Source: Massilia sp. YIM B02763
GTDB lineage: Bacteria; Pseudomonadota; Gammaproteobacteria; Burkholderiales; Burkholderiaceae_D
NCBI RefSeq assembly: GCF_030412015.1
Contig: NZ_JASNRD010000003.1
Coordinates: 62,001 to 126,000 of the forward strand
Length of the DNA: 64,000 nt
Direction of reading: 5' to 3'
Shown here: piece after piece, positions 26,939-36,233 of the stretch
How the letters are laid out: every line of letters begins with the position of its first letter
How positions within the stretch are numbered: the first letter of the stretch is position 1
Made by a program: the position numbers and the translations under genes
The notes under the pieces: model-generated
What the model saw: the letters and a program-made list of their open reading frames with translations, nothing else
Databases searched by the model: none
Told to the model about the DNA's origin: nothing

Positions 26939-29436
26939 GCGGCGGCGCCACGTTCCGCGCGCACTTGTGGCTGCGCCGCATCTCCACGGGCCGCCGCCTG
27001 GCGCTGCTGGTCGCCGTGCTGGCCGCGTTCGCGGCCTGGCTGGCGCTCGGCGGCGAGGCCGTGCTGCCGTGGCAGCCGCGCTGGTACCTGTCGCTGCACA
27101 CGGCGGTCGAAGTGTTCGCGGTGGTGGTGGCCCTGCTGGTGTTCAGCACCGGCTGGCATGGCATCGGCCGGCGCATCCCCGTGCGCGTGGCGCTGCTGGC
27201 GCCGGCCGCGCTGGCGGTGGGCCTGCTCGACCTGGGCCACCTGATGACGGTGCAGGGCATGCCGGGCATCGGCGGACCGGGGAACGTGGCGACCGGCATC
27301 GCGTTCTGGCTGGCCGCGCGCGCCATCGGTGCCCTGGCCCTGCTGGGCGCCGCGCTGGCGCCGCGCGAGCGCACCGTGGGACGCGCGCTGCACCGCGCGG
27401 CGTTCGCCACGGCGCTGGCCCTGGTGCTGCTGGCGTCCTGGCAGGCGCTGGGCGGTCCGCTCGCGTTGCCGGCGACCTGGGTCCCGGGCCGCGGCCTGAC
27501 GCCGTTCAAGATCGGCTGCGAGCTGGCGCTGGTCGCCATCAACGCGCTGGCGGCCGGCCTGCTGCTGGCGCGCGCGTTCCGGACGGGCCTGCGCACCGAC
27601 CGCTACCTGGCCGCGGCGGCCGCGGTGCTGGCGCTGTCGGGCGTGGGCTTCGCCATGTACGACGCCCCGGACGACGTGTTCAACATGATCGGCCACGTCT
27701 ACAAGGTGATCGCCTACCTGTTCCTGTACCGCGCCGTCTACGTGGCCGCCGTGCAGGCACCCTACCTGCTCCTGCAGCGCTCCGAGCGCTCGCTGGTCGA
27801 AAGCGAGAACAAGTTCCGCGGCCTGATGGAAGCGGCGCCGGACGCCATCGTGCTGGCGGGCGCCGACGGCCGCATCGCCATGATGAACGCGCGCGCCGAG
27901 CAGATGTTCGGGGTGTCGCGCGAGGCGGCGGCCGGGATGCCGCTGGAAGCGCTGGTGCCGCCGGGCGCGGGCCAGGACGAGACCAGCTGCCGGCGCCCGC
28001 ACGCCGGTGCGTTCCCGGCCGAGGTGCGGCGCGCCGCCATGCCGACCGGGCAGCAGGTGGCCGTGGTGCGCGACGTTTCCGAGCGCCGCCGCCTGGAGCG
28101 CGCCGTGCTCGAACAGCTGACCTGCGACGCGCTGACGGGGTTGCCGAACCGCTCGCGCATCCTGGAAGCGCTGGACGAGGCGATCGACGGCGCGCGCCGC
28201 CTGGGACGCACGCTGGCCGTGCTGGTGCTCGACCTGGACGAGTTCAGGAAGATCAACAGCGGCTACGGCTGGGCCGGCGGCGACGACGTGCTGCGCGAAT
28301 GCGCCGAGCGCCTGTCCGCGCTGCTGCAGCCGGGCGACATGCTGGCGCGCCAGGGCGGCAACGAATTCATCGTCGTGCAGAAGAACTCGGACGCCGCGGC
28401 CGCCGCGGCGCTGGCCGAGAAGCTGCTCGGCTGCCTGCGCGAACCGTATGTGCTGCGCGGCCAGCGCGTGTTCCTGTCGGCCGGCGTCGGCGTGGCGCTG
28501 CTGCCGCAGCAGCCGTGCGATGCCGAGGCGCTGCTGCAGATGGCCCAGGTGGCGATGGGCAGCGCGCGCGCCGAGGGCCACGCCCAGTACCGCTTCTACA
28601 CGGCCGAGATCGCCGAGGCGATCCGCGAGCGCGTCGACATGGAGGCGCTGCTGCGCCATGCGCTCGAGCGCGGCCAGCTGGTGCTGCAGTTCCAGCCGCG
28701 CATCCGCGTGGCCGGCGGCGCGACGCAGGACGGTGCGATCGTCGGTGTGGAAGCGCTGGTGCGCTGGCGCCACCCGGTGCTGGGACTGGTGCCGCCGGGG
28801 CGCTTCATCCCCATCGCCGAAGAGACGGGGATGATCGAGGAACTCGATCTATGGGTGCTGCGCGAAGCCTGCGTGCGGGCGGCCGGCTGGCGGGAGCGGG
28901 GCTTGCCGCCGGTGCGGGTATCGGTGAACCTGTCGGCACGCCAGTTCCAGCAGGCCGGCCTGGACAAGCGCGTGCGCGCGGCGCTGGAATACAGCGGCCT
29001 GCCGCCCTCCGCGCTGGAACTGGAGATCACGGAAAGCACCGTGATGCGCGACACGGGCGAGGCGGCCAGCGTGCTGCGTTCGCTGAAGGCGCTGGGGGTC
29101 GCCCTGTCGATCGACGACTTCGGCACCGGCTACTCGTCGCTGAGCTACCTGAAGCGCTTCCCGCTGGACGTGCTCAAGATCGACCGCTCGTTCGTGAAGG
29201 ACGTGATCGACGATCCGAACGACGCCGCCATCACCTGCGCCATCATCGCGCTGGCGCACGGGCTGAATCTGGAGGCGGTGGCCGAGGGCGTGGAAACCCG
29301 CGAGCAGATGGAATTCCTGAAGGCGCACGGCTGCGACGAGATCCAGGGTTATTACTTCAGTCCGCCCGTGTGGGCGGAGCAGCTGGAAGCCATGCTGGCG
29401 AAGGAATCCGTCGGGAACGGGGTTACGGTGAAATAA
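26935..29436 (+). CDS. MASE3-PAS-GGDEF-EAL membrane protein, cyclase motif degenerate
   Basis: 833 aa. The N-terminus is a membrane sensor of MASE3 type (about eight hydrophobic segments over 15-275, with [21 protein letters not shown]), followed by a PAS domain (about 290-380), GGDEF and EAL domains. The cyclase signature is GGNEF (474-478) rather than GGDEF, and the RxxD inhibition site is replaced by QPGD, so synthesis is probably lost. The EAL domain looks intact: EAL at 606-608 and [17 protein letters not shown]. Predicted phosphodiesterase. Starts at the ATGA overlap with the previous gene, so the two are co-translated. Confidence 0.9.
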   Translation: MSGGATFRAHLWLRRISTGRRLALLVAVLAAFAAWLALGGEAVLPWQPRWYLSLHTAVEVFAVVVALLVFSTGWHGIGRRIPVRVALLAPAALAVGLLDLGHLMTVQGMPGIGGPGNVATGIAFWLAARAIGALALLGAALAPRERTVGRALHRAAFATALALVLLASWQALGGPLALPATWVPGRGLTPFKIGCELALVAINALAAGLLLARAFRTGLRTDRYLAAAAAVLALSGVGFAMYDAPDDVFNMIGHVYKVIAYLFLYRAVYVAAVQAPYLLLQRSERSLVESENKFRGLMEAAPDAIVLAGADGRIAMMNARAEQMFGVSREAAAGMPLEALVPPGAGQDETSCRRPHAGAFPAEVRRAAMPTGQQVAVVRDVSERRRLERAVLEQLTCDALTGLPNRSRILEALDEAIDGARRLGRTLAVLVLDLDEFRKINSGYGWAGGDDVLRECAERLSALLQPGDMLARQGGNEFIVVQKNSDAAAAAALAEKLLGCLREPYVLRGQRVFLSAGVGVALLPQQPCDAEALLQMAQVAMGSARAEGHAQYRFYTAEIAEAIRERVDMEALLRHALERGQLVLQFQPRIRVAGGATQDGAIVGVEALVRWRHPVLGLVPPGRFIPIAEETGMIEELDLWVLREACVRAAGWRERGLPPVRVSVNLSARQFQQAGLDKRVRAALEYSGLPPSALELEITESTVMRDTGEAASVLRSLKALGVALSIDDFGTGYSSLSYLKRFPLDVLKIDRSFVKDVIDDPNDAAITCAIIALAHGLNLEAVAEGVETREQMEFLKAHGCDEIQGYYFSPPVWAEQLEAMLAKESVGNGVTVK

Positions 29437-29455
29437 TCGTTCGCGGCGGAACACC

Positions 29456-29494
29456 GGGGTCAGCGTCCAACCGGCAACACCGGACTCTGACCCC
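29456..29494. repeat. Palindromic repeat, GGGGTCAGAGTCC family, copy 2
   Basis: GGGGTCAGCGTCC (29456-29468) and GGACTCTGACCCC (29482-29494), one mismatch between arms. Lies between the converging EAL and flgN genes, where it can act as a bidirectional terminator. Confidence 0.75.
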
Positions 29495-29500
29495 TCCGCA

Positions 29501-29971
29501 TCAACCGACCACGAAGCGCTTCGAGGGACCGGCCGCCATGGTCTGGCCGCTCTTGCCGTAGACGCTGGCATTGCCGTTGGCCGGGCCGCGCAGGGCGCTC
29601 AGCACGCCCTGGGTATGGGCCAGCTGCTTGTTGAGCAGCATGCCGTTGACGCGGTTGAGCTCCTTGGCTTCGCGCGTCAGGTCCAGCAGGCGGTCCCAGT
29701 CGCCGCGCGCCTCGGCATTGCCGGCGACGGCCAGCCAGGGCTCCATGCCCGCTTCGCCGGCGACGAATCCCGCGGTGCCGAGGGCGCGGTGGCGCAGGCG
29801 CGACAGTTCGGCCGCCTGTTGCGCCAGCTTCAGCTTTTCCGGCGTGAGGGTCGAGAGGCCATCGGCATCCGCACTGACAAGGAGCTGCTGCTCCGTCTTC
29901 ATCAGTTCCACCATGGAACCGATCAGTTGCTGTTCGTCGCGCAGGGTCGCGCCAGGGGATGCTATGGCCAT
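29501..29971 (-). CDS. flgN: Flagellar chaperone FlgN
   Basis: Export chaperone for the hook-filament junction proteins FlgK and FlgL. 156 aa, almost entirely helical, with the typical pattern DEQQLIGSMVELMKTEQQLLVSADADGLSTLTPEKLKL near the N-terminus and ELNRVNGMLLNKQLAHTQGVL near the C-terminus. 7 bp after flgM in the same transcription unit. Sequence conservation in this family is low, so the call rests on these motifs plus position. Confidence 0.9.
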   Translation of the reverse strand: MAIASPGATLRDEQQLIGSMVELMKTEQQLLVSADADGLSTLTPEKLKLAQQAAELSRLRHRALGTAGFVAGEAGMEPWLAVAGNAEARGDWDRLLDLTREAKELNRVNGMLLNKQLAHTQGVLSALRGPANGNASVYGKSGQTMAAGPSKRFVVG

Positions 29972-29978
29972 AAATGAT

Positions 29979-30290
29979 CTATCGTTGGCGGGAATGCAGC
30001 AGGTCGCGTACCGTTTCCAGCAGGCCGTCCGCCACTTTCTCCGAATTTACCTGGAACTGGCCATCGGCGATGGCCGCCTTGATGCGTTCGACTTTCTTGG
30101 TGTCGAACACCTGGCTCGTGCTGCCCGTGCCGGCCAGTGCCTGGCCTTGCGAAGACAGCCTTACCGTGTCGGTCGCCGCGGGCGTGGTCTTGCTCGCAGC
30201 GGCCGCATCGTTCGCTTTTGCATTGGTGGTTGCCGGCGTGTTGGGGGCCGGAATACCAGCGTTGCCTTTTAATGTATCGTTGATTTTCAC
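29979..30290 (-). CDS. flgM: Anti-sigma-28 factor FlgM
   Basis: Small, mostly disordered protein (103 aa) that binds and holds FliA until the hook is finished, then is exported. The C-terminal FliA-binding part is clear: DTVRLSSQGQAL... and VERIKAAIADGQFQVNSEKVADGLL. The chosen start is GTG 30290 (VKINDTLKG), with AAGGA 7 bases upstream; the frame is open upstream, but that would run into the sigma-28 promoter. Transcribed with flgN. Confidence 0.95.
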   Translation of the reverse strand: MKINDTLKGNAGIPAPNTPATTNAKANDAAAASKTTPAATDTVRLSSQGQALAGTGSTSQVFDTKKVERIKAAIADGQFQVNSEKVADGLLETVRDLLHSRQR

Positions 30291-30337
30291 AGCATCATCC
30301 TTCTCAGGTCGAGCAGAAAGCCCGGGATCTGCCTGGG

Positions 30338-30364
30338 TTATCGGCGTCTCCGCCGAAAACTTTA
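30338..30364 (-). promoter_or_regulatory. Consensus sigma-28 (FliA) promoter for flgMN
   Basis: Read on the minus strand: TAAAGTTT (30364-30357), 11 bp, GCCGATAA (30345-30338). This equals the classic FliA consensus at every position, and the spacer has the right length. The start is expected near 30330, about 40 bp before the flgM GTG. The spacer and -10 form a palindrome, TCGGCG-GAGA-CGCCGA. Confidence 0.92.
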
Positions 30365-30415
30365 GCATCTCCTGCAACTATCTGTAACCACCGGTCGATG
30401 CCGTGGCCTATCCGG

Positions 30416-31135
30416 TCAGAACGCCACCTCGACCATGCCGCCGCTGCGCGCAGTGCCGCTGACGATCGATCCCGACGGAGTCCGCACCTGCACCACCTGG
30501 CCGTCGCCGGCCGTGCCGATGGCCTTGCCGTCGGCCGATACCGAGAAACCATTGCCGTTCAACACCAGGCGTACGGCCTGGTTGGCCTGCACGACGGGCT
30601 TGCTCTTGAGCGTGTCCAGGCGCAGCGGCGTGCCGGCCGCCAGCGACACGGTCGGCGTGCGTCCAACGGCCTGGGCCATGTCCGTGATGATGCCGTTCGG
30701 CATTGCCGCGATGTCGCCTTTTACCAACACGAGCTGGGCTTCCTCGATCGCCTGGCCCTGGGCCAGGGGGAGGGCGGCCGCCACATACTCGGCCTGGACG
30801 CTCACCTGGGCCTGGACGAACAGCGTCCAGTTCGACGGCGCCGTGCAGCGCACGCCCACCGTGGTCTTGCCCCAGGGACGGGCGCCCGGCTGCAAAAAGG
30901 CTTCCGGGGCCGGGCAGGAGGCGACGGCGGTGCGCGGATCGATCGCGCCGACCTTGACCGTCACGGTGCCCGGCAGGCCGGCCGCCTGGGTCTTGAGGAA
31001 TTGCTCGATCACGGGCTTGAGCGCATTCAGGTTCTGGCGTGCCCCCGCGCCGGCGGGTTGCGCGCTCTGCGCGAAAGCCGGAACGCCGATGAAGGAGGCG
31101 GCCAGCAGCGCAATGGTGAACAACGTGCGTTTCAT
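30416..31135 (-). CDS. flgA: Flagellar P-ring assembly chaperone FlgA
   Basis: Periplasmic chaperone needed for the FlgI P-ring. 239 aa with signal peptide MKRTLFTIALLAASFIGVPAFA and the SAF-type C-terminal half (GQAIEEAQLVLVKGDIAAMPNGIITDMAQAVGRTPTVSLAAGTPLRLDTLKSKPVVQANQ, shortened motif: LRLDxLxxxPVVxxNQxV). ATG 31135 begins the signal peptide; two upstream in-frame ATGs are less likely. No clear Shine-Dalgarno. Divergent from flgB, 156 bp apart. Confidence 0.95.
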   Translation of the reverse strand: MKRTLFTIALLAASFIGVPAFAQSAQPAGAGARQNLNALKPVIEQFLKTQAAGLPGTVTVKVGAIDPRTAVASCPAPEAFLQPGARPWGKTTVGVRCTAPSNWTLFVQAQVSVQAEYVAAALPLAQGQAIEEAQLVLVKGDIAAMPNGIITDMAQAVGRTPTVSLAAGTPLRLDTLKSKPVVQANQAVRLVLNGNGFSVSADGKAIGTAGDGQVVQVRTPSGSIVSGTARSGGMVEVAF

Positions 31136-31225
31136 GGATGGCGATGGTGTGGTTTTTACGACGGTTGCCATCTTAGGCTTGTTGATGCCGTGCTGAAACA
31201 TCGAATAGACTGGTTTTGGGGCCCC

Positions 31226-31263
31226 TTATTGCCCGATGGGAAGAGTCTCGGGGTCCGTATGAT
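31226..31263. promoter_or_regulatory. flgA-flgB shared control region
   Basis: TTATTGCCCGATGGG (31226-31240) resembles the reverse complement of the right end of the flhA/flhF block (TTATTG-N2-GATGCC). TATGAT at 31258-31263 could be the -10 of flgB. Suggests the same early-class regulator acts here; the match is short. Confidence 0.35.
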
Positions 31264-31291
31264 CCATGCTGTCCATCCACCGGAGAGCACC

Positions 31292-31717
31292 ATGATCGGC
31301 AAACTCGACGACTACCTGCGTTTCAACGAGACGGCGCTGAGCCTGCGCGCACAGCGCCAGGAAGTGCTGGCGTCGAACATCGCCAATGCGGACACGCCCA
31401 ACTACAAGGCGCGCGACATCGATTTCGCCAGCGCCCTGCAGAATGCCGTCGCGAAGGGCGGCCAGGGCGGCGGCCCGCTGTCGACCACGGCCAAGGCGCA
31501 TTACCCGAACGGCGCGGCCGACGGCAAGGCGCTGGCCGACGGCACCCCGGTGCTGTACCGCACGATCACCCAGGGCGCCGTCGACGGCAACACGGTCGAG
31601 ATGGATACCGAACGCACCCAGTTCGCCGACAACGCGCTGCGCTACGAAGCGGGCATTTCGATGATCAACCACCAGATCCGCGAGCTGATGACCGCGATCC
31701 AGTCCGGAGGCCAGTAA
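31292..31717 (+). CDS. flgB: Flagellar proximal rod protein FlgB
   Basis: Rod subunit, 141 aa. N-terminal [30 protein letters not shown] is the rod/hook family signature; the C-terminal helix [13 protein letters not shown] completes the helical pair. ATG 31292 follows CGGAGAG. First gene of flgBCDEFGHIJKL; flgC starts 2 bp after its stop. Confidence 0.97.
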   Translation: MIGKLDDYLRFNETALSLRAQRQEVLASNIANADTPNYKARDIDFASALQNAVAKGGQGGGPLSTTAKAHYPNGAADGKALADGTPVLYRTITQGAVDGNTVEMDTERTQFADNALRYEAGISMINHQIRELMTAIQSGGQ

Positions 31718-31719
31718 CC

Positions 31720-32130
31720 ATGTCCCTGTTTAATGTCTTCGGCGTCGCCGGCTCGGCCATGACGGCCCAGTCGATGCGCCTGAACACCACGGCCAGCAAC
31801 CTGGCCAACGCCGACAGCGCCACCAGCGCCACCGGCGAAGCCTACCGCGCCAAGCAGGTCGTGTTCGAGGCCGTCCCGATGAGCGGCGCGAACGGCAGCG
31901 CCACCGCCGTCAAGGTGCGCGAAGTGGTCGAGGACCCGTCGCCGCTGAAGCAGGTATACGACCCCAAGAACCCGCTCGCCGACGACAAGGGCTATGTCAG
32001 CATGCCCAACGTCAACGTGGTCGACGAGATGGTGAACATGCTGTCGGCCTCGCGTTCCTACCAGAACAACGTCGAGACGATGAACGCGGCCAAGACCATG
32101 CTGCTCAAGACGCTGACCATCGGCCAGTAA
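31720..32130 (+). CDS. flgC: Flagellar proximal rod protein FlgC
   Basis: Rod subunit, 136 aa. [22 protein letters not shown] at the N-terminus and [31 protein letters not shown] at the C-terminus are diagnostic of FlgC. Start ATG 31720 two bases after the flgB stop; the upstream open frame is a shadow of flgB. Confidence 0.97.
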   Translation: MSLFNVFGVAGSAMTAQSMRLNTTASNLANADSATSATGEAYRAKQVVFEAVPMSGANGSATAVKVREVVEDPSPLKQVYDPKNPLADDKGYVSMPNVNVVDEMVNMLSASRSYQNNVETMNAAKTMLLKTLTIGQ

Positions 32131-32164
32131 CCCTTTCCTTCAAGCCCAGACCCGAGACGCTCCC

Positions 32165-32875
32165 ATGGCGACGACCGTAACCAACAACACCACCTCGAAC
32201 ATCACCGACCTGATGTCGACCATGAACGCCAAGCCGGCCACCGCGACCGACAGCGTGCAGGCCGACACCGACAAGTTCATGACCCTGCTGGTCACCCAGC
32301 TGAAGAACCAGGATCCGCTGAACCCGCTGGACAACGCCCAGGTGACGAGCCAGCTGGCCCAGCTGCAGACCGTGACCGGCGTGAACAAGCTGAACACGAC
32401 GCTGGAATCGCTCAAGTCGAGCTACCAGAGCTCGGAAGCGCTGCAGGCCACGAACCTGATCGGCCACGGCGTGCTGGTCGAGGGCAGCACCGTGACGCTG
32501 TCCAGCAGCAAGGGCATCCTGGGCGTCGAGCTGGGCAGCGATGCCGACGCCGTGCAGGTGACGATCACGGACAAGGCCGGCAACGTGGTGCAGACCATGG
32601 ACCTGGGCGCGACCAAGGCCGGCATCGTTCCGCTTGCCTGGGACGGCGTCCCCGACCCGACCAAGCTGGGCAGCGACGGCAAGCCCGTCACCGTGGCCGA
32701 CGGCACCTACACCATCTCCGTCGCCGCCACCCGCGGCGGCGAGGCGCTGAAGGATGCCAAGACCCTGTCCTTCGACAGCGTGCTGAGCGTCACCACCAAT
32801 TCCACCGATGGCGTCAAGCTGAACCTGCCCGTGTCGGGCACGCTCACGCTGGCCGACATCAAGCAAGTCCTGTAA
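32165..32875 (+). CDS. flgD: Hook-cap scaffold FlgD
   Basis: Caps the growing hook and is needed for FlgE assembly. 236 aa: N-terminal FLVTQLKNQDPLNPLDNAQ-type motif (here DKFMTLLVTQLKNQDPLNPL), a Tudor/Fn3-like C-terminal part with VTITDKAGNVV and GTYTISVAATRGG. 34 bp after flgC. Confidence 0.96.
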   Translation: MATTVTNNTTSNITDLMSTMNAKPATATDSVQADTDKFMTLLVTQLKNQDPLNPLDNAQVTSQLAQLQTVTGVNKLNTTLESLKSSYQSSEALQATNLIGHGVLVEGSTVTLSSSKGILGVELGSDADAVQVTITDKAGNVVQTMDLGATKAGIVPLAWDGVPDPTKLGSDGKPVTVADGTYTISVAATRGGEALKDAKTLSFDSVLSVTTNSTDGVKLNLPVSGTLTLADIKQVL

Positions 32876-32934
32876 GCGCGCCGCTACAGAACCTTTAAAC
32901 CGCAGCATCCGAATCTCGAACACAGGAGCATCAC

Positions 32935-34497
32935 ATGTCTTTCCAACAAGGCCTGAGCGGCTTGAACGGCGCGGCGAAATCGCTGGACGTCATCGGTAAC
33001 AACATCGCCAACGCGAGCACCGTCGGCTTCAAGGGCTCGACGACCCAGTTCGCCGACGTCTACGCCCGTTCGCTGAATGGCGCGGGCGGCAAGACCGCCG
33101 GCATCGGCGTGTCGGTCGCCGACATCGCCCAGCAATTCACCCAGGGCAATATCGAAACCTCGAACAACCCGCTCGACATCGCCATCAACGGTTCCGGCTT
33201 CTTCCGCATGGAAACCGACGGCCTCGTGCAGTACAGCCGCAACGGCCAGTTCTCGCTCGACCGGAACGGCTACATCGTCAATGCCCAGGGCGCCAAGCTG
33301 ACCGGCTATGGCGTGGGCGCCAACAACCAGATCCTGGCCGGCACCCCGCAGCCGCTGCAGATCAACACGGCCGACCTGAAGCCGGTGACCACCACCAAGG
33401 TCGAGACCGCGATGAACCTGGACTCGCGCACCAAGCCGCCCACCAAGGTGCCGTTCAACGCCGACGACCCGGAAACCTACAACAAGCAGATCCCCGTGCA
33501 GGTCTACGACACGCTGGGCAATGCGCACACGATGTCGATGTACTACGTCAAGACCGATGCCGGCACCTGGGACGTGTATGCGGGCAGCGACGGCGTCGAG
33601 ATCACATCCGCCGAGGCGGCCTCGGCCAGCCAGGCGGATGCCGATTCGGTCAAGGCGCGCGCCGACTGGCTCGCTGCCACCAAGGCGTCGCCGCTGGTCC
33701 AGGCCGACGTGGACGCTGCCGCCAAGGCGTACGCGGACGCGGCGGGCAAGGCAGTTACCACGGCCGCCCTGGCCGCTATCGGCAACGGTCCGAACAGCCA
33801 GGCCGCCCGTGACGCCGCCCAGGCCGCCATCACGGCCGCCGCTGGCAGCGCCGGCACCACGCCGGGCATCACGCCGGAGCAGATCGATGCCCAGATTTCC
33901 GCAGTGGTTTCGGTGCCGGGCAAGCCAGTCGGTACGCTGAAGTTCGACTCGAACGGCGCACTGTCGACCGCCCTGATGGGCAAGCTCGATCCTCCGCAGA
34001 CCCTGCCGCTGACCATCAACCTGCCGATCAATCCGCCGACCGGCGCCAAGGACACGATGACGTTCACGCTGAACTTCGCCGGCACGACGCAGTACGGCAG
34101 CGACACCAGCGAGAAGAAGACGGTCCAGGACGGCTACACGGCCGGCCGCCTGCAGCGCTTCTCGACGGCCGACGACGGCACCATCCTGGGCCAGTACAGC
34201 AACGGCCAGACCAAGGCCCTGGGCCAGGTCGTGCTCGCCAACTTCACCAACCCGAACGGCCTCGAGCCGCTGGGCAACAACGCCTGGGCCGAATCGGCCG
34301 AATCGGGCACGCCGCAAGTGGGCACGCCGGACTCGGGCAGCTTCGGCGTGCTGCAGTCGGCCGCGACGGAAGCGTCGAACGTCGACCTGACGGCGGAACT
34401 GGTCAACATGATCACGGCGCAGCGCGTCTACCAGGCGAATGCGCAGACCATCAAGACCCAGGACTCCGTGCTGCAGACGCTGGTGAACCTGCGTTAA
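32935..34497 (+). CDS. flgE: Flagellar hook protein FlgE, with large alanine-rich insertion
   Basis: Hook subunit, 520 aa. Standard N-terminus (MSFQQGLSGLNGAAKSLDVIGNNIANASTVGFKGS) and C-terminus (NVDLTAELVNMITAQRVYQANAQTIKTQDSVLQTLVNLR). Residues about 223-325 form an insertion that is about one third alanine and predicted helical (for example AAKAYADAAGKAVTTAALAA), placed between VYAGSDGVEI and GKPVGTLKFDSNG, where relatives usually have a short loop. This accounts for the length above the usual 400-odd residues. 59 bp after flgD; followed by a mobile repeat before flgF. Confidence 0.96.
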   Translation: MSFQQGLSGLNGAAKSLDVIGNNIANASTVGFKGSTTQFADVYARSLNGAGGKTAGIGVSVADIAQQFTQGNIETSNNPLDIAINGSGFFRMETDGLVQYSRNGQFSLDRNGYIVNAQGAKLTGYGVGANNQILAGTPQPLQINTADLKPVTTTKVETAMNLDSRTKPPTKVPFNADDPETYNKQIPVQVYDTLGNAHTMSMYYVKTDAGTWDVYAGSDGVEITSAEAASASQADADSVKARADWLAATKASPLVQADVDAAAKAYADAAGKAVTTAALAAIGNGPNSQAARDAAQAAITAAAGSAGTTPGITPEQIDAQISAVVSVPGKPVGTLKFDSNGALSTALMGKLDPPQTLPLTINLPINPPTGAKDTMTFTLNFAGTTQYGSDTSEKKTVQDGYTAGRLQRFSTADDGTILGQYSNGQTKALGQVVLANFTNPNGLEPLGNNAWAESAESGTPQVGTPDSGSFGVLQSAATEASNVDLTAELVNMITAQRVYQANAQTIKTQDSVLQTLVNLR

Positions 34498-34509
34498 TCG
34501 TCGTTAGTT

Positions 34510-34616
34510 CGTCGTCCCTGCGAAGGCAGGGATCCATGCTGAATGACCGAAGTCGGTAGCTTGGAGATATCGAATTCTGAAGCTCAGTATGGGTTCCCGC
34601 CTTCGCGGGAACGACG
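34510..34616. repeat. MITE-like palindromic repeat, copy 1 (flgE-flgF gap)
   Basis: About 107 bp. Ends in inverted hairpins: CGTCGTCCCTGC-GAAG-GCAGGGA at the left and TTCCCGC-CTTC-GCGGGAACGACG at the right, flanking a core with CCATGCTGAAT, CGAATTCTGAAGCTCAGTATGGG. Copies at 42367-42476 and 58449-58575 share ends and core; a lone hairpin is in flgH. It interrupts the flg operon. Confidence 0.85.
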
Positions 34617-34645
34617 GTAGTAAATCAGTAGTTCGGAGAACAAAC

Positions 34646-35386
34646 ATGGATCGGTTGATTTACACGGCAGCCAGCGGCGCCAAGCACATCCTGGAAAAGC
34701 AGGCGACGACGTCGAACAATCTGGCCAACGTCAGCACCACGGGCTTCCGTGCCCAGCTGGATACCTTCCGTGCCGTGCCGGTCCGGAGCGAAGGCATGCC
34801 GACGCGCGCCTTCGTGGTCGACAACACGGTCGGCGCCGATTTTTCTGCCGGCCCCATCCAGGTCACGGGCCGCGACCTCGACGTCGCCGTCAAGGGCAGC
34901 GGCTGGATCGCCGTGCAGAATCCGGACGGCTCCGAAGCCTATACCCGCAACGGCGCGTTCCAGGTCAGCCCCAACGGCCTGCTGCAGACGAGCGGCGGCC
35001 AGACCGTGGCGGGCGAGGGCGGTCCGATCACGATTCCGCCCGACGTCACCATCTCGGTGGGCTCGGACGGCACCATCGCCACGATGCCGACCACCGACCG
35101 CCCGGCCGCCTCGACCGTGCTGGGCCGCATCAAGCTCGTCAATCCGAACGGGGCCGACCTGGTGCGCGGCGACGACGGCCTGTTCCGCCTGAAGGACGGC
35201 AGCGCCGCCCAGGCCGACGCGTCCGTGACGGTGACGGGCGGGGCGCTGGAAGGCAGCAACGTCTCGGCCGTGGAAGCGATGGTCGACATGATCTCGCTGG
35301 GCCGGTCCTTCGAGACACAGATGAGCCTGTTGAAGAACGCCGAGAATAACGCGGCGAAAGCCGCTCAGATCCTCTCTTTGACTTGA
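34646..35386 (+). CDS. flgF: Flagellar proximal rod protein FlgF
   Basis: Rod subunit, 246 aa. [37 protein letters not shown] and [33 protein letters not shown] are characteristic. ATG 34646 follows CGGAGAACAA; the longer frame upstream would translate the repeat (GSRLRGNDG) and is rejected. Confidence 0.97.
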   Translation: MDRLIYTAASGAKHILEKQATTSNNLANVSTTGFRAQLDTFRAVPVRSEGMPTRAFVVDNTVGADFSAGPIQVTGRDLDVAVKGSGWIAVQNPDGSEAYTRNGAFQVSPNGLLQTSGGQTVAGEGGPITIPPDVTISVGSDGTIATMPTTDRPAASTVLGRIKLVNPNGADLVRGDDGLFRLKDGSAAQADASVTVTGGALEGSNVSAVEAMVDMISLGRSFETQMSLLKNAENNAAKAAQILSLT

Positions 35387-35450
35387 TTGCCCCTGGGACA
35401 TAATTTCATGGTGGGCGACGAGGTGTTCTCGTTGCCGTTTGGAGGACACC

Positions 35451-36233
35451 ATGATCCGTTCGCTTCACATCGCAAAAACCGGCCTCGAGGCGCAGCAGAC
35501 CAACCTCGACGTCATCTCGAACAACCTCGCCAACGTCAGCACCAACGGCTTCAAGAAGTCGCGTGCCGTGTTCGAGGACCTGCTTTACCAGAACGTGCGC
35601 CAGCCCGGCGCGCAATCCTCGCAACAGACGCAGCTGCCGTCCGGCCTGCAGATCGGTACCGGTGTGCGCACCGTCGCCACCGAGCGCATCCACACCCAGG
35701 GCAACCCGCAACAGACCGGCAACTCGAAGGACGTGATGGTCAACGGCGCCGGCTACTTCCAGGTGGCGATGCCCGACGGCACCCAGGCCTACACCCGTGA
35801 CGGCTCGTTCCAGACCGATTCCAACGGCCAGCTGGTCACCTCCAGCGGCTACGTGCTGCAGCCGCCGATCACCGTGCCGCCGAACGCGCTGTCGCTGACC
35901 GTGGGCCGCGACGGCACCGTGTCCGTGACCACCCCGGGCCAGGCCGCCGCCACCCAGATCGGCGCGATCCAGCTGCACACCTTCATCAACCCGGCCGGCC
36001 TCGAATCGCTGGGCGAGAACCTGTACGCCGAGACCGGCGCCTCGGGCACCCCGAACGCCAACGTGCCGGGCACCAACGGTTCCGGCGTGCTGATGCAGGG
36101 TTACGTCGAAACCTCGAACGTCAACGTGGTCGAGGAAATGGTCAACATGATCGAGACCCAGCGCGCCTACGAGATCAATTCGAAGGCGATCACGACGTCC
36201 GACCAGATGCTGCAGAAACTCGCTCAACTGTAA
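35451..36233 (+). CDS. flgG: Flagellar distal rod protein FlgG
   Basis: Distal rod subunit, 260 aa. N-terminal [38 protein letters not shown] and C-terminal [35 protein letters not shown] match FlgG strongly. ATG 35451 follows TTGGAGGACACC. Its stop shares one base with the flgH ATG (TAATG). Confidence 0.98.
   Translation: MIRSLHIAKTGLEAQQTNLDVISNNLANVSTNGFKKSRAVFEDLLYQNVRQPGAQSSQQTQLPSGLQIGTGVRTVATERIHTQGNPQQTGNSKDVMVNGAGYFQVAMPDGTQAYTRDGSFQTDSNGQLVTSSGYVLQPPITVPPNALSLTVGRDGTVSVTTPGQAAATQIGAIQLHTFINPAGLESLGENLYAETGASGTPNANVPGTNGSGVLMQGYVETSNVNVVEEMVNMIETQRAYEINSKAITTSDQMLQKLAQL

Noticed and set aside
34589..34645. Upstream start of flgF inside the repeat
   Set aside because: The extra residues (GSRLRGNDG) are the translation of the mobile repeat; the ATG at 34646 gives the FlgF N-terminus and has GGAGAA before it.
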